From Manis javanica (lineage: Eukaryota; Chordata; Mammalia; Pholidota; Manidae), in assembly GCF_040802235.1 (NCBI RefSeq), contig NC_133156.1:26617343-26681342 (forward strand): a stretch of DNA of 64,000 nt. The letters run 5' to 3'. The position numbers and the translations under genes are program-made. Below are positions 11,826 to 24,015 of this stretch, in pieces; positions within the stretch are counted from its first letter, which is position 1, and every line of letters starts with the position of its first letter. Under the pieces are notes generated by a model that did no database searches, was not told where the DNA came from, and saw only the letters and a program-made list of their open reading frames with translations.

Positions 11826-12129
11826 ACCCACTTGTCAGTACTGTCCAGGGAAGGAAGATACAGCCCCAAGGTAGGGAAAAGGGTATGGCCTCCTCTGGAC
11901 ACCCTGAATGGCTTGGATTTTCTTTCATTCTCTCAGGCATGCTACCCAGTGAGGCTGCTAAGCAGCTACAGGTGATTTGAGAGTTCTGGAAGCCGTGGCA
12001 AATCCAGGTAAGTCTGCAACCAAAGGTCTTTGCAAAAGGCTCTTTGTCACACACTCTGGTACTATATGCATATCTAAGAGTCCCTATCTCCTGTGGTTTC
12101 AAAGAAGGACAAAACTTGAAGTCCAAATA

Positions 12130-12325
12130 ACATAGTATATATCAAGTACCTACTGTGTGATAGCCATGGTGCTGTCACAGTTTTTCAATTACTCATCACA
12201 AAAACTCTGTGAAGTATTAACTCAATTTTACCAAAGTAGAGGCTATGGCTCGAAGGTTAAATGACTGACCCAAGGTCTTATAGTTTGGAAGTGACAGAAC
12301 TAGTATTCAAAATTGGGTTAATATC
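12130..12325 (-). repeat. MIR
   Basis: 'aagtacctactgtgtgatag', 'aactctgtgaagtattaact' and 'gactgacccaaggtcttata' follow reverse-complement MIR from end to core. Confidence 0.7.
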
Positions 12326-12439
12326 AATCTAAACCCAAAACTCCTTAAGGAAGAAAGGAACACTAAAATCATCAAACCCTCAAATGGCCCATTTTAACAA
12401 ATGGGAAAAACAAGGCAAAAGGAAGTTAAATACTTATTT

Positions 12440-13195
12440 ATTCCTCAAATTGTGTAAAACAATTATTTGCTAATATCAAATGCTGGCAAACATGTGGAAA
12501 AATAGTTATTCTCATAAACTGCCCATAAACACCACAAATTAGTGTAGGCATTCTGAGGGAAGTCTGAAAGCATCTATTAAAATTTAAAAACACCCTATAC
12601 CCCAGAAATTCCATTTTTTAATATCCACACTGAAGAAACACTCCCAAATATATACAAAGAGCAAAGATGTTCATTATAGCATTGTTTTAATATTGAAAAA
12701 TAATCCAAACATCTACCAATAAGAAAATATCTAAATTTACCATAATATATCCAACTAGAGAATTTTATACAGCATTTTTGAAAATCGAGCTAGTTTATAT
12801 ATATATATGTGTGTGTATGTATTCATACATCTAAAAAATACATATTACATGTTTTTTTACCCATACATGTTTATATATTATAACATACATGTTATATATT
12901 ATACCCATATAACATAATTCTCCAGAGCATGTAGTTAATTAAAAAGAGCACCTTGCAAATTATGTGCAGCATGTCAGCTATGTTTAAAAAGACATCAACA
13001 ACTATATATGCATATATGTTTCTCAGTATTTGTAAAACCATAGAACAAGGTATGAAAGATGTACAACAGTCTGATGATAGTTACTACCTCTTAGGAAGAT
13101 GATATAAGGGTTTGAAGAAGACTTTCACTTTATCGGTATTGTTTTTAAATTTTTTACATTAAATTTTTCATATATTATTAATTTTAAAGTAAGTT
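12440..13195 (+). mobile_element. Old L1M ORF2 tail and 3'UTR
   Basis: The ORF2 C-terminal wording ('tgctggcaaacatgtggaaa', 'cagaaattccattttttaat', 'gcaaagatgttcattatagc') is followed by an AT-rich 3'UTR with an internal TATA/TGTG microsatellite at about 12797-12822. It is decayed and noncoding. Confidence 0.65.
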
Positions 13196-13211
13196 GTCAT
13201 AACCCTGAGAG

Positions 13212-13392
13212 TGGCTACTGAGTGCTTATTATGTACCAAGCACTGAATGAATATTTTATGAGTGTTGTCTTACCTCTCACAATAGCAGTATGAGATAGGT
13301 CTAATTATTATCTTTATTTTACAGAGAAAGAAACTGAGGTTCAGAGAGTCTAATAGCCCAAAACAGCCAGGAATTGAACACAGGCTTGTCTA
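13212..13392 (-). repeat. MIR
   Basis: 'gagtgcttattatgtaccaa', 'cagtatgagataggtctaat' and 'gagaaagaaactgaggttca' are the reverse-complement MIR blocks in order. Confidence 0.75.
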
Positions 13393-14239
13393 GATTATCT
13401 CATTAAACACAGCTTTGAATCCCTAAAGCCTAGAGTACTGTGGCAGAGAATAAGGGAACAAGAGGACAACATGGCGGAGGTCCTCTGAACTTTGTCTGCA
13501 GTGCTGGGAGGCACTAAGGAGTGCTGGGGACTGTGGTGGCCCAGAGAGTTCATGCCTTGTCTAAAGAGTCCTTGGCAGTTGGTTGTGTTGTTTACTGACA
13601 TTGCTGTTTCTTCTCCTTTCAGGTGCCTGGCAGAATTATACTTTTCTGCTATCTTTAAAGTTAGGCATGATCACTTTGGCCAAAACAATGTGAGCAAGAA
13701 GTGACACATATCTCTTCCAGGCAAAGAAGTCTAAGGAGGTGGTGATTGCTTGCTGATGCCCTCTTCCCCATCCTCACTCCATATTGTGTTGTCCTATATA
13801 TATGGGGACTCTCCCTCAACCTGGGTCCCTGAGCAAAAACAATTTGCACAAAGCCTCTCCTACCTGCCCAAACTGTGATGGGTATACAACATTAGTAAGA
13901 AATAAATCTTGTGGTTTTAAGCTGTTTAGATTTGGGGATTTTTGTTACTACAGCATTACCCAGCCTATCCTGCCAGTTACAGATACGCTTCCAGGTCTTC
14001 CATTTTTTCAGCACACATTCAAAATATGGGTCAACATGTAATATCTCTCATTGTTCTTGTTTTAAACATTTTATTAATGGTATAAACATTTTTTGCTCTC
14101 ACTTTTTAAAATACAATAAAAATATTCTTTCTAAGAGGACTGTAATTCTTTTTTTAACTTTATTTGGAATTTTTCTAAGTGCTTAGTCTTGTAATAAAAA
14201 AGTAACTAATTTTACATGTCCATCTACAAACAGATTTGT
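13393..14239. other. No gene or element recognised
   Basis: Short open frames on both strands lack domains. No RNA gene or named repeat was identified. Confidence 0.45.
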
Positions 14240-14350
14240 TATTTTAGCTGTGATAAAATACACAGAGCATAAAATTTAACATTCTGACCATTTTTAAGTG
14301 TACAATTCAGTGGCCTTAAGTATAGTCACAATGTTGTGCAACCACTCTCA
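14240..14350 (-). mobile_element. Antisense L1 3'-end fragment
   Basis: 'taagtgtacaattcagtggc' followed by 'tatagtcacaatgttgtgca' is the reverse complement of the widespread L1MA/L1MB 3' end. Confidence 0.65.
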
Positions 14351-14811
14351 GTGTTCTTAAATGTTGTCAACTAATCAAAAAACATTTTGAACACATTAGG
14401 AGCTGAATTATAATATGTATGTAGGCCAGATTCAGCCAGTTTGAAACTCTGCCTGAAGCCATGCTGCCTCTCCCAGGCCTGCAGCCCAAGCTCCTTCAGC
14501 TCGGCAGCCCTTCTCTTTTGCCTGGGCTTTTCTGAGAGCCATTTCAGCTCAAAACCTTAGATCCTCAGATAAGGGTTTCTTGGTGGGAAAAGCAGTGAGG
14601 TAGCTAGCGCATACCTGTGTTATGTAACACAGAAAACAGATACTTGGTATTGAGAAAGCCCAGGCAGTAACTGCAAAGGTCTTTGCAAGCTTAACTCTAG
14701 CTTCTGCCACAGGGTCACTCTGGTAGGTGGAGTCCAGGAGGTAGGGTATATCAGGAAAAAGGTACAACCACTGCCTGCAAACCCACTACACATAACCACA
14801 GTCTGTACATT
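14351..14811. other. No gene or element recognised
   Basis: A minus-strand open frame at 14549-14767 has no recognised domain. Nothing else can be supported. Confidence 0.4.
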
Positions 14812-14945
14812 CCTATCCTCATAACAACACTGTTAGCCATTTCCCAGGCCCACTGGCTTAGTGATGAAATGACTTATTCAAGTTTACAAGGCTAGTAAGG
14901 AGACTGCTGGGCATCTGGAACTCAGAATTCCTGAACTCTGCTTTT
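14812..14945 (-). repeat. MIR fragment
   Basis: 'cctcataacaacactgttag' and 'caaggctagtaaggagactg' followed by 'ggaactcagaattcctgaac' fit reverse-complement MIR. Confidence 0.5.
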
Positions 14946-15035
14946 TAAAAATATTTTTCCCTGTGATTCTTTACTTGATACATTTTCAAGAAAAGTAGAA
15001 AAAAGGAAATAAAAATTGGAATGGGTGAGGGTAGC

Positions 15036-15407
15036 TTAGGGAGAACAGAAGTTTCCACAGCCAGGATGTTTACCTGTCCCTTATCTACTTGCCCACTTGT
15101 GCAGGTACAATGAGATAATTGGCCTACTGCATAGGTGCATGCTTGTACATGTGTTGGCAATGAGCCATTATTGTCTGTATTGCTATAGAAAGACCTCTGC
15201 CCAGTGCTCTGCATGGAGGTAGAGTCAGTGGTGTATTGTGAATTGTGGACTTGCTGGATGCAGATGTGATTCCAGCCCTCAACCTGTCACCATGAGAATA
15301 AAGCTTGGTACAAGATTACTATGTAACAAAGAACATTACATTGTCATTATTTGGTCTCACCAAATACAGAGTGAACTTGCCTGGAGCTGAAAACCTCTGG
15401 TGCTACA
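15036..15407 (+). repeat. 5' LTR of the ERV-L-like fossil
   Basis: It aligns along its whole length with 21391-21756, including the block around the AATAAA at about 15297 and the shared 'acattgtcattatttggtct'. It ends in CTACA just before a TGG that fits the start of a primer-binding site. The left edge is fixed by the GTAGC target repeat. Confidence 0.85.
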
Positions 15408-15560
15408 TTTTGGCATACTTGGCAGGATTCACTGCAGCCTGAAAAAAAAAATGAAATAAGTTTCCCTCATGGGAGGGGTGCTTCAGTGGGCTGCCCTTAT
15501 GGGTTGGGAAATTCTGCAGGAACTGCTATGGAGGAGGAGATATTTGGGCATGTGGACCAA

Positions 15561-16355
15561 TTGAGACAGGGACCATGGGTGTGGTCAGAGTAGGGTGACG
15601 GCCTCCAGAAAAAGCAAGGTAGGATATTTACAGACAGAGCAATGTAACTACATGCAAGGAAACCCCCTACCAAACTCTGTGTTAAACATTAAGCTCAAGA
15701 GTCATTCTTCAGTGAGATCAGTTAATATTCCCCAGATAAAGAAAAGTAGCACATGTTTTTATTATGCTAATCACTTGTAATCATGTGTAAGATTCACTTT
15801 AGTGTGCTAAATGGCCCAGGCCTATGTGCTGTCTTTCCTCCTTCAGATCTGATGAAGTGATTTGCAATCAGGCAATTAATAATGGCAAGCAAGTCCAGCC
15901 GTAAACAATATAGTAAAAGGCAGGAAGTATTTCATCTTAAAAATAAGATTGCATTTTAATACCTAGGAAGATAAGAAGTAAGATTTTTAACTTACTCTTT
16001 GGCAAACAGACAATACTTCAGCTCACCTTGGATGCTGGGCAGGCAGTCTTGTTTGATAAGCTCCCAGAACAAAACACTGGTATCTCAGGAAAAAATCAGA
16101 GCAGTAAATTTCTTGTGTTAAGTTAATCTTAAATATTCTGGGACCACTTAACAAGTCCACACCCCTAAGCCCTTTATCACATTCCCAACTGCCTATAAAC
16201 CCCTAGACAATGAAAAACTACAGGTTCTCTGGTGTGAGCCAGGAGTTCTGTCCTCTCACTTTATTTCTAAATAAAAGCCTCTCCCTGTCTCTCCTACCTT
16301 GAGTGTTTCCTAAGTTTATTCTTTGACTCCACAAACAAGAACCCCAGCATCACAA
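15561..16355 (+). mobile_element. Insert within the ERV leader, LTR-like
   Basis: This 0.8-kb segment separates the ERV leader from its gag-like region and is bracketed by a 16-base direct repeat, 'tgggcatgtggaccaa' at 16356-16371 and the near-identical copy at 15545-15560. Its right half has an AATAAA near 16271 followed by a pyrimidine-rich U5-like tract, so it resembles a solo LTR of another family. A 16-base duplication is longer than retroviral integrases make, so the mode of entry is unclear. Confidence 0.5.
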
Positions 16356-18249
16356 TGGGCATGTGGACCAAGGTGAATTTTTTCCTAGAGGAGTGGGCCC
16401 CTCCCCAGCTGAGAGGTGAAGGTGATGCCTGAGGCAGTGACAGCAGCCCTCCACAAGATTGGGAGATCCTTGGAGAAACAGAGCATCCATGAGATGGCAG
16501 AAGCCATGGGTTGGCTATTTCTCACAGTGTTAAAATAAGAGCTACAGATGAGAGGATGTACTCCTGTGAGAAACACAAGAAGTGGCAGCATGAGAACATG
16601 AGCTGTGAGGCTCTATGGAAAAGGTAAAGACCATGAAGGACAAGGACGAACTCCTGCAAGAAGCACAAGGCAGCATGAGAAAGCAAGCTGTGAGGTGCTG
16701 CGGAGGAGGTAAGAGGGATAGCATTTCTGCAAGGTGCTGTGGTGAAGGTAAAGAACGTAGTGTTTGAGCACTCTGCGGAGCAGCGAGAGAGCTTCTCTCA
16801 GCCCCAGAAGAGCATACACAGAGAGAGAATGAAAAGGGGGAGATGGTACTGGAGGTGCCAACTCCTCCTCTATTGAAATCCCACCCGGTTGTAGTCAAGA
16901 AAATAAAGATGCAGAAATAGTAGGTTCCTCCGGGAGAGGTGCAGCCACCTCAGATTGTGGACCACTCCATGTTCTGCTCCTATACACAGGTGGAACTGGT
17001 GGATTTAGGCTTCTGGTTTCAGCAGAAAACCTTGGAGTCTATATCAGCCTGGCTTCTGCACCTTTGAGATGTAGGGGTGGACAGTATCTTCCTGTCTGGA
17101 TCAGACATGGGAAATCTGGCTTCCATGACAACTCATCCTTTCTTGAAGCAGCAACTGCAGAATGCACATCAGACCTCAGGCAATCATTCACTTCTTGAAT
17201 GGTTTATGGCTGCCCTTCACACTGCATTGCCCAATCAGGGTGACTTACCATCTTCCCCTGCTAGGTGGCAGATGTATGCCAAGCTCCAACAGATGTTACA
17301 GGAATTGGGCATGAAAAATACCATTTATAACCCAGGAAATCATAGCTCAGATGAGGAGCAGTTTACCACAGATGAGGAATATGGTACTGCAGATGGCTCC
17401 CCTGTCCCCCATTGGGCCCTTAGTGGCCATCCTTGCCCCTCACTTAGGGTAGCCCATAAATGCAGTTACCCATACTGTGACAGATTTGGGGGAGGCTGAA
17501 GCAATGCGGGCAAAGAAGAGGGTACAGTTCACTACTGAGAGGAAGGGCTTAAAGGGCCATGTGAAGGTCACGAGGACCCAGATGTGAGTTGATTTAATAG
17601 GCCAGGGGCAGGCAGAGAGAAATTGAAGAGCAAGTCAAATAGAATCTTATTGGAGCTGTGGCAACAACTGAGACTGGAGCAGTGGTTTCAGCCACTGAGG
17701 ATAAAGAAATGGAAGCTGGAAACAAAGACAGGAGTCAGCCTGTGTGTCTACAAGACTTCCTTCTGGAGAGTGAGCTGACCTCACCTGGACAGTTGCGAGA
17801 AGCCAGTTGGGTGATATGGTTTAACTGAGGGGAGGGTCGAGGCACCCACCTTGACGGACGAGGTGGGGACCAGAGGCCACATGTTGAAATATCAATTCAT
17901 TTGTCCCCATGAATGTACAATGTGTCCTGGTTCTGGTATACACAGGAACCAAATGCTCACTGATTTACAGCAACCCTGAGCAGTTTCCCAGGACTTGTGC
18001 TATAATGGATGGATATGGGGATATGGCTATCAGAGTGAAACAAGCCTGAATCTCATTGGGAATAGGGTGTCCACTCCCAAAGGAGTATGCTGTGTCTATC
18101 TCTTTCATTCCTTAATATATTTTTGGGATAGATATCCTGCAGGGCCTTTGGTTATAGAGCACTTCAGGTGAGTTCAGACTGAGGATACATGTGCTGAAGG
18201 AATTTCTGAGGGAACATGCTAAGCACCTACCCATATCTTTGCCTGTCCT

Positions 18250-20620
18250 TGGCAGGTGACTAATACCAAGCAATACAAATTTCCTGGAGGGCATAAAGAA
18301 GTGAGAGAAACCCTCCAGGAACAGGAGAAGGTGGGTATTATAAAGCCCATCCATAGCCCTTTTAATTCCCTGGTGCGGCCAGTAAAAGGGCCAGATGGCT
18401 CCTGGCATTATGACCATGGATTACAGAAAACTGAATAAAGTCATACCTCCTCTGCATGCTGCTGCTGTCTCCTCTATTGCAGCCCTCATGGACCCCCTCA
18501 GATATGAACTAGGGACATATCATTATATTGTGGATCTTGCTAATGCCTTCTTCTCTATAGAAATAGCACAGGAAAGTCAGGAACAAATTGCCTTCATGTG
18601 GGGAAGATGTGCCTTCATGTGCCTTCATGTGCTTTCATGTGGGGTGATGGACTTACACAGTCCTTCCCTAGGGGTACCCCCACAGTCTCAGTATCCATCT
18701 CGGACTCATAGCCCAGGACTTGGCAGCATGGGAGAAACCACCAATGGTGCAGCTGTACAATTATATTGATGATTTCATGCTTACACCTAGACTACTGCAA
18801 CATCTACAGGAGAAAGGATGGGCCATGAATAGCACCAAGGTCCAGGGACCTGGTTTCTCAGTTACATTCTTGGGGGTTGTCTGGCTGAGTAAGACCAAAG
18901 TTTTCCCAGAAGCAGTCATAGATAAAGTCCAGGCCTTTCCTACCCCTATAACTGTGGCACTATTGCAAGAGTTTTGGGTCTTTTAGGCTACTGGAGAGTG
19001 TTTATCCCACTCGGCACAAATTCTGAAGCCCTTATACAGTTTGGTATGAAAGGGCATTAGGTGGGACTGGGATGAAACATGTACATCTGCTTTTACCATT
19101 GCAAAACAGGTGGTCAAGGCCATGCAGGCCTTGAGTGTGATAGACCCATCAAAGCCCTGTGAGCTAGATGTCCATGTAACTGAAGACAGTTATGACTGAG
19201 GTCTCTGGCAACAGCTTGAATGAACTTGCCAACTTATTGGATTCTGGTCACAACTCTGGAAAAGAGCAGAGGTATAGTACACCTTAATAGAGAAACAATT
19301 GGTTGCCATGTACCACACCTTGCTGGCCATGGAGCCTACCACCAGAATGGCCCCAATAAAGGTAATAACCACCTATCCCATTGTGGGGTGGGTACAAGAT
19401 TGGACCCAAAAGCCGTGGAGTGGTGTGGCATGGACATTTTCACTGGCCAGGTGGGCACCCTCCTACAAGTCCCTTGAGTGGAGAACTCCAATGTTTACTG
19501 GGGCCAGTGACATATACCAGTGAAAAGCAGGAAGAATTTGCTTTAGAGCCATTAGTAGCAGAGAATGCTTATCTGGAGGGAAAAGTCCCTATGCCCAAAG
19601 ATGTATGGTACACAGATGGCTCCAGCCATGGGCAGCCCCCAAAATGGAGGGCCATAGCTTTCCATCCTAAGACTGAGACAATATGGATGGAAGATGGTGA
19701 GGGGAAGACAAGTCAATGGGCAGAGTTGTGGGCAGTATGACCCTTGATCACTCAGGAGCCCTCTCTACTAGCTGTTTGTACTGACAGCTGGGCTGTCTAT
19801 TGAGGCTTGACTGTGTGGCTACCGACATGGTACCATGCCAGCTGGTTGGTCACTGACCCCTTTGGGGGCAAGAGTTGTGGCAAGACTTATTGGCCTCTGA
19901 TCAGACTAAAACAGTTACAGTATGTCATGTGACTGGCCATTTGCCACTGGCATCCCCAGGAATTGATGAAACAGATGAATTGGCCCAGATACACTGGTTA
20001 GAAGGAAAGCCTGCCTCTGATGTGGCCCAGTGGTTACATCAGCGTTTGTTGCATTTTGGACAGAAGACAATTTGAGCTGTAGCCCATCGGTGGGACACGC
20101 CTTTGACCTTTGAAGAAGTCGGCAGAACCTGGCAGGAGTGCATTGTATGCTTTAAAAGGGACTTACACTGAATCCCACAGCATCTTGGGATGCTGTTACT
20201 CCAGAAATACAAAGGAGGCCTGCTTCCAGATCTTGCACCTTGTCAGGTGGCAGATAGACTGTATTGGTCCTCTGTCCATATCATAAGAGTATTGATATGT
20301 CATGACTGGTGTGGACATGCTACTGGACTTCTGGTTGCTTTTCCTGTGTGTTGCGCAGACCAGTCAACAAACAAAAGAAGCCTAGAGCATCTCTTTATGG
20401 CCTATCGCCAAGCACAGGTAATTGAAAGTGGTCAAGGTACCCACTTTACTGGACATGCACTACAAGAAGCAGGTGCAGCACTTAGGGATAAACTGGAAGG
20501 TTCATGTACCATATAACCCTACTGGGGCAGGCACAATAGAGAGATACAATGGTTTGTTACAATCTGGCCTAAAGTCAGACACCAGTAGTCTATGCGAATG
20601 GTGAGTCCACCAATGAACAA
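18250..20620 (+). pseudogene. Fossil retroviral pol region (RT, RNase H, integrase)
   Basis: Separate stretches show the reverse transcriptase upstream block ('SPFNSLVRPVKGPDGSW' near 18355-18405), a YIDD active-site box at 18762-18773, an RNase H start ('WYTDGSS' near 19606) with 'SQWAELWAV' near 19711-19737, and an integrase end ('GTIERYNGLL' near 20530). The order RT, RNase H, integrase is canonical, and the phrasing resembles ERV-L elements. It is broken in many places and is described only as a relic. Confidence 0.8.
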
Positions 20621-21390
20621 TGCTACAAAGTTTGAATGAGAAGCCCCAGAAGGGGCATTGAGCCCATAGACATGCTGGCACACTTTGCTGCCTCCCCTCT
20701 ACAACTGCAAGTACAAACCAAGGAGGAATCATTGAAGCTGGGGTTTGACCACCAGGATACTATCTTGCTGCCAGCACGAATCACAATAAACCCTGGACAC
20801 TCCATTCAGTGGACATTTCAACAGATAGATCAGCGATGGCTGGCTCTCCTGGCACTTTGGGTGCAAGATCTGGAAGCAGGCCTCCTTTGTATTTCTGGAG
20901 TAACAGCAGAGTGGCCCCCCCTTCCTGCCATGGTGCTATCACAGGACCACTCTCTTGCATGCATCTTACCTGATGGACAAGATTTGCCTGTGTTGGTGTC
21001 ATTAAAACATGTGTCTTATCACCTATAAGGTTAATCTCCTCTAATGTCTTCATGGATTGGGCACACACCCTAGCAAAAATGTCTGCTTGCTGGGTGAGCA
21101 CAGAGCTCTCTATCAGTTCTGCTATTGGTCTCCTTTGGAAAGTGTGAGTCAAGATTTCAACTGAGTGGAACTGGTTTGAATACAGTTGGAAATGACTATG
21201 TGATGGCAATCATCTCCTCAGGCCTGAAGATGACTATTATTATTATAATTTTTGTTGTTATGTGTATGTTGTTGTAGCCTCTATTAGTGTTGTAGAATCT
21301 GGTTACAAGGTTCCAACTTCCTTGCACAGGGACCGTCATGGAAGATTGAGGGCACATAGACTGTGAGGTGAGAATCCTGGAAGGGTGGAC

Positions 21391-21756
21391 TGTAGGGAGA
21401 ATGGAAGTTCCATGGCCAGAATGCTCACCTGGCCATAATCTACTTGCCCACAGTGCATGTACAATGAGGTAATGGGCCTAATGCATAGGCACATGCTTAC
21501 ACATGTGTTGGCAATGACCATTATTGTCTGTGTTGCTATAGAAAGACCTATGCCGAGTACTCTGTACAGAAGAAGAGGTGGAGGCAAATTGTGAATTGTG
21601 GACTTGCTGGATACAGATGTGATTCTAGCACTCGAAGTGCCACCACAAGAATAAAGCTTGGTATAAGACCTTTTAGCCCCAATGTTACATTGTCATTATT
21701 TGGTCTCACCAATTCCAGAGTGAACTTGCCTGCAGCTGAAACCCTCTGGAGCTATA
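21391..21756 (+). repeat. 3' LTR of the ERV-L-like fossil
   Basis: It begins TGTAGGG, carries AATAAA near 21650 and ends GCTATA just before the GTAGC target repeat. About one position in seven differs from the 5' LTR by hand alignment, with a few small gaps. Confidence 0.85.
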
Positions 21757-21989
21757 GTAGCACACATGGATCTGGAGATGTGAAAATGTAGTGGACACAA
21801 TTTATTTGAAGGCAGTGTGGCTATATCAAAATTGAAAATAACAATTACACATCTAGGAATTTATTAAAGATTTAAGATTTACTTAAATTTTAAGGAAAGA
21901 TGGTAGTATGTAAATTGACATTCCATCATCATTATTAGCATTTAAAAGACTGGAAGCAACCTATATGTCCATCAGTGAGGGTCTGTATC

Positions 21990-22400
21990 AAGAATGCATC
22001 AGGGACAAATAACAGGAAGTCTTAAAGCAGTAACTGAAATAAAAAGGGGCTTACACTTCTCACATAACAAGTCTGGAGGCAAGCTACAGGGGGCATAGTT
22101 TCACTGAGCACATAGAATTAGCATCTGTGTGCTTCTCTTGACATTTCTTTCATGGTTGCAAGATAGTGCACTTGCACTCTAGATACTACATCAGTATTCT
22201 AGGCAGGAAAGGAAAGGACTTGTATGTTTCTTTGGAGGAATACAAGAGGTTTCCCAGAGCCTCCTAGCTGACTTCTGTTTCTGACTCATTGGCCAGAGCC
22301 ATATCATATGGGCATATGTGGCTGCAAGGGAGGATGGGAAAGCAAGTATTTAGGGGTCCAGCCTCTACAGTTGCAAGGGTAAAAAGATTGGGAATGAAAG
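21990..22400. repeat. Ancient interspersed repeat, family not named
   Basis: It shares a block 'cattggccagagccatatca' (near 22289) with a second copy near 57232 ('cattggccagcgccatgtca'), followed in both by 'tgcaagggaggatggg'-like wording. This is a known type of old mammalian repeat, but I cannot name the family with confidence. Confidence 0.45.
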
Positions 22401-22824
22401 TTGGATTAGCCAACCAATGGCTTCTGCAATAATTAAATAAATTATGATACAACTGAATAATGTAACACTACATAGTACTAAAAAAAATGAAGGGGATTGC
22501 TATGTATTAGTAAAGAATAATCTCTAGGAAATTTTGTGAAGTGAGCAAAGCAGGGTACAAAACTGTATATAATATATCTTTTGTTTTAAAAGGATTAAAG
22601 ATGGCAGCATGAGAGGTGAGACAGAAGCCTCCTCCTAAAACCACATATAATATGAAAATACAATTGATACAACTAATCCTGAAAAAGCAACAGGAACGAA
22701 GCCTGTGCCAGACTGCATACACCTGGAGAAAAGAACAGAGCTCATGGAACAGGGCACCAAAGCTGCTCCCCTGCGACCACCAGCATTGCTCCAGGGGCTG
22801 AGCAGCTTCAGAGAGTAGAGCTTC

Positions 22825-22843
22825 TGGCCACCAGAGGGCGCCA
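22825..22843 (+). promoter_or_regulatory. CTCF-type motif in L1 5' region
   Basis: TGGCCACCAGAGGGCGCCA matches the vertebrate CTCF core (CCACNAGRGGGCRSY) at essentially every position. It lies just upstream of the L1 ORF1 start. Occupancy cannot be judged from sequence. Confidence 0.5.
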
Positions 22844-22852
22844 CATACAAAT

Positions 22853-23735
22853 ATGAAGCATCAAAGGAATCTTGTCCTAAGCAGAATTATAAATACACCA
22901 GGCAAAGAATCAAATGAAACTGAACTCATGAATCTTCCTGAGATTTCAAAATAAAATTCATAGACATGCTCACAGAGATACAGAAAAATATTCAAGAACT
23001 TAGGGATGAATTCTGGTCAGAGATCCAATCATTACAGAACTCAGTATCAGAAATGAAACATACAATGGAAGGTTAAAAAACAGACTAGATAGGGTGGAGG
23101 AGATGACAAATGAAATAGAAATTAGAGAAGAGGAATACAAAGAAGCTGAGGCACAGACAGAAAAAAGGATCTCTAAGAATGAAAGAATATTGAGAAAATT
23201 GTGTGATCAATATGAACAGAACAATATTCATATTATAGGAGTACCAGAAGAAGAAGACAGAGAAAGAGGGATAGAAAGTGTCTTTGAGGAGGTAATTGCT
23301 GAATTGCCCCCAATCTGGGAAAGGAGATAGTCTCTCACGCCATGGAGGTGCACAGATCTCCCAACACAAGGGACCCAAGGAAGACAACACCAAGAAATAT
23401 AATTATTAAAATGGAAAAGATCAAGGATAAAGACAGACTATTAAAAGCAGCTTGAGAGAGAAATAAGATCACATACAAAGGAAAGCCCATCAGACTTTTC
23501 AGCAGACACCTTACAGGCCAGAAGGGAGTGGCATGATGTATTTAATGCAATGAAGCAGAAGGGCCTCGAACCAAGAATACTTAATCCGGCAAGATTATCT
23601 TTTAAATTTGAAGGAAGGATGAAACAATTTCCAGATAAACAATAGCTGAGAGAATTTTCCTCCCACAAACCACCGCTACAGTGTATTTTGGAGGGACCGC
23701 TATAGATGGAAGTTTTTCTAACGTTTAATAGCTGT
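22853..23735 (+). pseudogene. L1 ORF1 remnant (ORF1p, nucleic-acid chaperone)
   Basis: It starts ATG AAG CAT CAA AGG AAT, the usual L1 ORF1 beginning. The middle open part (23094-23330) encodes a charged coiled-coil stretch leading into 'NNIHIIGVPEEEDRERGIES', the conserved RRM-entry motif of ORF1p. The C-terminal domain is recognisable near 23470-23650 ('LQARREWHDVFNAMKQKGL' type wording) in a different frame. In-frame stops, one of them near 22952, and frameshifts make it nonfunctional. Confidence 0.85.
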
Positions 23736-24015
23736 CACCAAGGGTAATAAAACCACAATAAAGGAAGTAGAACAGTTAATTACTAAGCAAATGAAAAATT
23801 AAATCAACTACCCCCAAAGTCAGTCAAGCGATAGACAAAGAGTACAGAATATGATACCTAAAATATAAAGAATGGAGGAGGAAGAAATAGGAGCAGAAAA
23901 AAAAAAGAACCTTTAGATTGTGTTTGTAATAGCATACTAAGTGAGTTAAGTTAGACTCTTAGATAGTAAGGAAGTTAACCTTGAACCTTTGGTAACTATG
24001 AATCTAAAGCCTGCA

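Larger units (their letters stand above)
15036..21756 (+). mobile_element. ERV-L-like provirus fossil
   Basis: Two LTRs (15036-15407 and 21391-21756) flank an interior with retroviral pol signatures, and the whole is bracketed by an exact 5-bp duplication GTAGC at 15031-15035 and 21757-21761, so both ends are original. In order the interior shows a primer-binding-like TGG directly after the 5' LTR, a gag-like region around 16.4-17.6 kb, reverse transcriptase (about 18.25-18.99 kb), RNase H (about 19.6-19.9 kb), integrase (about 20.05-20.62 kb) and an unassigned region to 21.03 kb. No env was recognised. The wording of the pol blocks and the 5-bp target repeat fit class III (ERV-L). It is a dead copy with many breaks. 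By-eye LTR differences of roughly 13-15% suggest an age of some tens of millions of years. An inserted segment occupies about 15561-16355. Confidence 0.85.

Noticed and set aside
17077-17499. 140-codon open frame in the ERV interior as a host gene
   Set aside because: It lies between matched LTRs in the gag position and has no independent promoter or splice context, so it is part of the fossil.
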